From: JBEKYD01 sp049509915 | GTDB taxonomy: Bacteria > Acidobacteriota > Terriglobia > Bryobacterales > Bryobacteraceae | Reading direction: 5' to 3' | Assembly: GCA_049509915.1 (NCBI GenBank) | Contig: JBEKZL010000213.1 | Location: forward strand, 1 to 13,437 | Length of the DNA: 13,437 bases | Made by a program: the position numbers and the translations under genes | The notes under the pieces: generated by a model | The model's input: the letters and a program-made list of their open reading frames with translations, nothing else | What the model was told of the DNA's origin: nothing | Databases searched by the model: none | Shown here: in pieces, positions 13,011 to 13,437 of the stretch | How positions within the stretch are numbered: the stretch's first letter is position 1 | How the letters are laid out: the number at the start of each line of letters is the position of its first letter

Positions 13011-13282
13011 GTGCCGAGCATGTTCGACAGCTCGGGGGTCAAGGTCCCCTCTACAACCTGATGGAGGTGAAGTAGTAGCGAAGCGCAAGGGCGTTCCGGC
13101 GACGGAGAGTCTGAAAGAAGCGTGGAGCAAACGTACGAGCCGATGTGCAAACACCGGATCTGAGGCATACGGTGCCGGGCGAACGGGCCAATGACCGCGA
13201 AGCCCATATCCATCAAAGGCACTGGTGGCAGTCGAGCTTACCTCGGGAGATCTGCCGCTGGTCCGGGATACCGGACTGAGGA
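13011..13282 (+). ncRNA. Group II intron fragment (domain I only)
   Basis: The stretch begins GTGCCGAGCATG, similar to intron 5' ends (GUGYG). It then has a stem GAGC/GCTC, the GGGG/CCCC pair, and GGAGGTGAAGTAGTAGCGAA followed by GCGCAAGGGCG, a block I recognise from domain I of bacterial group II introns. Further typical blocks follow in the right order: GTCTGAAAGAAGC, GCAAAC, a CTGAGG...GCATA segment, AAGCCCATA, and CTTACCTCGGGAGATCTG (13237-13254), then a perfect stem-loop GTCCGG-GATA-CCGGAC (13261-13276). Nothing after about 13282 fits domains II-VI, and there is no reverse transcriptase. The element cannot splice by itself. The assignment rests on remembered consensus blocks, not on a covariance search. 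Confidence 0.68.
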
Positions 13283-13298
13283 TCGAGCGATCGGTTCT

Positions 13299-13322
13299 GA
13301 CCGGCCAATCGGTCGTTTTTTT
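13299..13322 (+). terminator. Intrinsic terminator-like hairpin
   Basis: GACCG (13299-13303), loop GCCAAT, CGGTC (13310-13314), then G and seven T (13316-13322). The stem is short (5 bp) but GC-rich, and the T tract is good. It lies just past the intron fragment and before the next gene, and could end transcription from the left. Confidence 0.5.
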
Positions 13323-13374
13323 GGTTACTTTGGTCCGTGCGTATTAGATGCGCTAGGATACGGAGGCCCACCCT

Positions 13375-13437
13375 ATGCCCAGTTCTCTTCAAGATCTGGA
13401 GTCCCGACGAGCGGATCTCGTCAAGCAGATCGCCGGC
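13375..13437 (+). CDS. Small protein, N-terminus only (possibly DUF6788)
   Basis: Twenty-one codons are in the window: MPSSLQDLESRRADLVKQIA and G. ATG 13375 has GGAGG eight bases upstream (13362-13366). The start, with an L-x-x-L/I-x-x-R-R-A-x-L/V heptad, resembles DUF6788 proteins, which continue with a GDLRPGS and a Cys-rich motif and are common beside mobile elements in Acidobacteria; the diagnostic part is beyond the window. A possible promoter is TTGGTT (13321-13326) with TATTAG (13342-13347), which is weak. Confidence 0.45.
   Translation, partial: MPSSLQDLESRRADLVKQIAG

Noticed and set aside
12506..13222. Single 238-codon minus-strand gene across the isomerase remnant
   Set aside because: The frame runs through the palindrome and intron-like fragment; only the part from ATG 12814, which has AGGAGG upstream, resembles a protein family.

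Overview
This 13.4 kb window is GC-rich bacterial chromosome. The gene set (a 4Fe-4S aldo/keto reductase, a DUF362 protein beside a membrane spermidine-synthase-like protein, an NHL/amidating-lyase-like propeller, a PEBP protein, a decayed Tat-type sugar isomerase) and the imperfect palindrome near 12.9 kb suggest Acidobacteriota, most likely a Solibacter/Bryobacterales relative. This assignment is inference from gene content; there is no rRNA or other phylogenetic marker. No rRNA, convincing tRNA, CRISPR array or complete insertion sequence is visible.

Layout. 1-309 (+): C-terminal end of an aldo/keto reductase with two 4Fe-4S cysteine motifs. 389-791 (+): a small HicB/HicA-type toxin-antitoxin pair whose toxin start appears to be shifted out of frame in a G run. 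792-1449: gene-poor scar with a diverged direct repeat and the C-terminal remnant of a tyrosine recombinase that keeps its catalytic Tyr. 1450-5502 (-): a 1350-residue soluble hybrid histidine kinase with seven PAS-type modules and a C-terminal receiver. 5503-5923: non-coding, with a tandem 14-bp repeat. 5924-8299 (-): membrane protein with a spermidine-synthase-like methyltransferase fold between two membrane blocks. 8350-9333 (+): DUF362 protein, divergent from the former by 50 bp. 9397-9852 (+): YbhB/PEBP protein. 9934-11307 (-): HupE/UreJ-2-like membrane protein. 11368-12546 (+): exported NHL beta-propeller. 12553-12814 (-): truncated, frameshifted TIM-barrel isomerase. 12856-13000: large palindrome and smaller hairpins. 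13011-13282 (+): orphan fragment that looks like group II intron domain I, then a terminator-like hairpin. 13375-13437 (+): start of a small protein that resembles the DUF6788 family.

The window is not one coherent pathway. It mixes single-gene housekeeping or accessory units, separated by short intergenic gaps, with two zones of genome decay (about 0.8-1.4 kb and 12.5-13.4 kb) where mobile DNA has left scars. The most useful points for follow-up are the apparent single-base shifts in GGGG tracts of both hicA and the isomerase, the recombinase remnant beside the toxin-antitoxin pair, the orphan intron domain directly upstream of an intact-looking small gene, and the seven-PAS kinase without an evident partner.
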